From contig DJWR01000185.1 in NCBI GenBank assembly GCA_002441055.1, positions 19,002 through 24,760 of the forward strand: a DNA stretch of 5,759 nt. Reading direction: 5' to 3'. How positions within the stretch are numbered: the stretch's first letter is position 1; each line of letters starts with the position of its first letter. Positions 5,253-5,759 of the stretch are shown piece by piece. The notes below the pieces were generated by a model. It made no database searches. It worked only from the letters and a program-made list of their open reading frames with translations, and was not told the DNA's origin. Position numbers and translations under genes: made by a program. Origin of the DNA: Caulobacteraceae bacterium UBA6225 (GTDB lineage Bacteria; Pseudomonadota; Alphaproteobacteria; Caulobacterales; Caulobacteraceae).

Positions 5253-5759
5253 TCAGGGCTGGCCCGCCGCCTCGCCCCGCAGTCGGCGCACCATCTCCAG
5301 GGACAGATAGCCGTCAGCCACCAGGCCTCGGCTGGCCTGATAGGCTCGCAGGGCCTTGCGGGTGTTGACGCCAACGATGCCGTCTGGCGCGCCGGGATCA
5401 AAACCCAGCTGGGCCAGGGCGCGCTGGGCGTCGCTGCGGTCGGTGAGGGCCAGGGGTGTTTCCTGCGGCCAGTCCCGAACCAGCTGCCCCTCTCCGGCCA
5501 GGCGCTGGGCCAGCAGCCCGACGCCGAGCGCATAGGCGGTGGAGTTATTATAGCGCCGGATCATGAAGTGGTTGTGGAAGGCCAGGAACAGCGGCCCGGC
5601 GGCGCCCGACGGGGCGATCAGCTCGGCCGGCGCCTGCTGGTCGGCCGTCGAAAAGGGGCGTCCGTCGGCGGCGCGGATCCCGCGCTCGGCCCACCAGCCG
5701 GGAATTTCCCGCGGGCCCTCGGTCAGGGCGTAGTCGAAGCCCTCAGGGGCGATCACCTC
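5253..5759 (-). CDS. Lytic murein transglycosylase, MltB family, C-terminal part (5' end missing)
   Basis: Only the last 168 residues are in the window; the frame is open to the right edge, so the start and the catalytic glutamate region are missing. The enzyme family cleaves the MurNAc-GlcNAc bond of peptidoglycan in the periplasm, leaving 1,6-anhydro ends. Visible residues 1-90 are the end of the SLT_2/MltB catalytic domain, with GWWAERGIRAADG and the diagnostic FHNHFMIRRYNNSTAYALGV. After a short linker, about 106-162 form a PG_binding_1 domain (DAQRALAQLGFDPGAPDG, then GVNTRKALRAYQ and the Asp-Gly-Tyr turn), which anchors the enzyme to the cell wall. This layout, catalytic domain then C-terminal binding domain, is common in alphaproteobacteria. 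A GTG near the right edge (5756) is internal and not the start. Paralogues are frequent, so no gene symbol is given. The gene converges on the MFS gene with a 9-base gap. Confidence 0.9.
   Translation of the reverse strand, partial: EVIAPEGFDYALTEGPREIPGWWAERGIRAADGRPFSTADQQAPAELIAPSGAAGPLFLAFHNHFMIRRYNNSTAYALGVGLLAQRLAGEGQLVRDWPQETPLALTDRSDAQRALAQLGFDPGAPDGIVGVNTRKALRAYQASRGLVADGYLSLEMVRRLRGEAAGQP

Overview
The window looks like chromosomal DNA of an alphaproteobacterium of the Caulobacter/Phenylobacterium type. The basis is the high GC content, the Caulobacterales-like MotA and MnmC proteins, a lipoprotein resembling the DUF6491 family, and weak or absent Shine-Dalgarno sites before several genes. 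The assignment comes from protein character, not from a database search. No transposase, integrase, phage gene, CRISPR array, tRNA or rRNA was seen. I see no evidence of a novel multi-gene system; this is core-genome sequence with some compact regulatory architecture.

Layout, left to right. A perfect 10-bp inverted repeat (1-23) lies just past the 3' end of a small secreted lipoprotein gene (34-432, minus). Upstream of that is the bifunctional tRNA-modification gene mnmC (505-2346, minus). Behind two back-to-back hairpins that look like a tandem intrinsic terminator (2381-2434) comes a small, extremely alanine-rich acidic lipoprotein gene (2445-2729, minus). A 203-base gap holds its leader and probable promoter. 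The flagellar stator gene motA (2933-3802, minus) follows. A 112-base divergent region separates motA from a 12-helix MFS transporter of the drug:H+ antiporter type (3915-5243, plus). The transporter converges, with a 9-base gap, on the 3' part of a lytic murein transglycosylase gene with a C-terminal peptidoglycan-binding domain (5253 to the right edge, minus, 5' end missing).

The genes do not form one pathway. MotA works at the flagellar motor with MotB, which is not in this window. MnmC finishes the mnm5 modification of wobble uridines in tRNA. The transglycosylase and both lipoproteins are envelope proteins. The transporter is an inner-membrane exporter of unknown substrate. The four complete minus-strand genes are separated by gaps of 72 to 203 bases, with strong terminators between the alanine-rich lipoprotein gene and mnmC. 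They are therefore better read as mostly separate units than as one operon. The most notable points are the tandem terminator immediately before mnmC, the four-residue acidic periodicity of the alanine-rich lipoprotein, and a TTAACCCC element shared by the motA and lipoprotein upstream regions.
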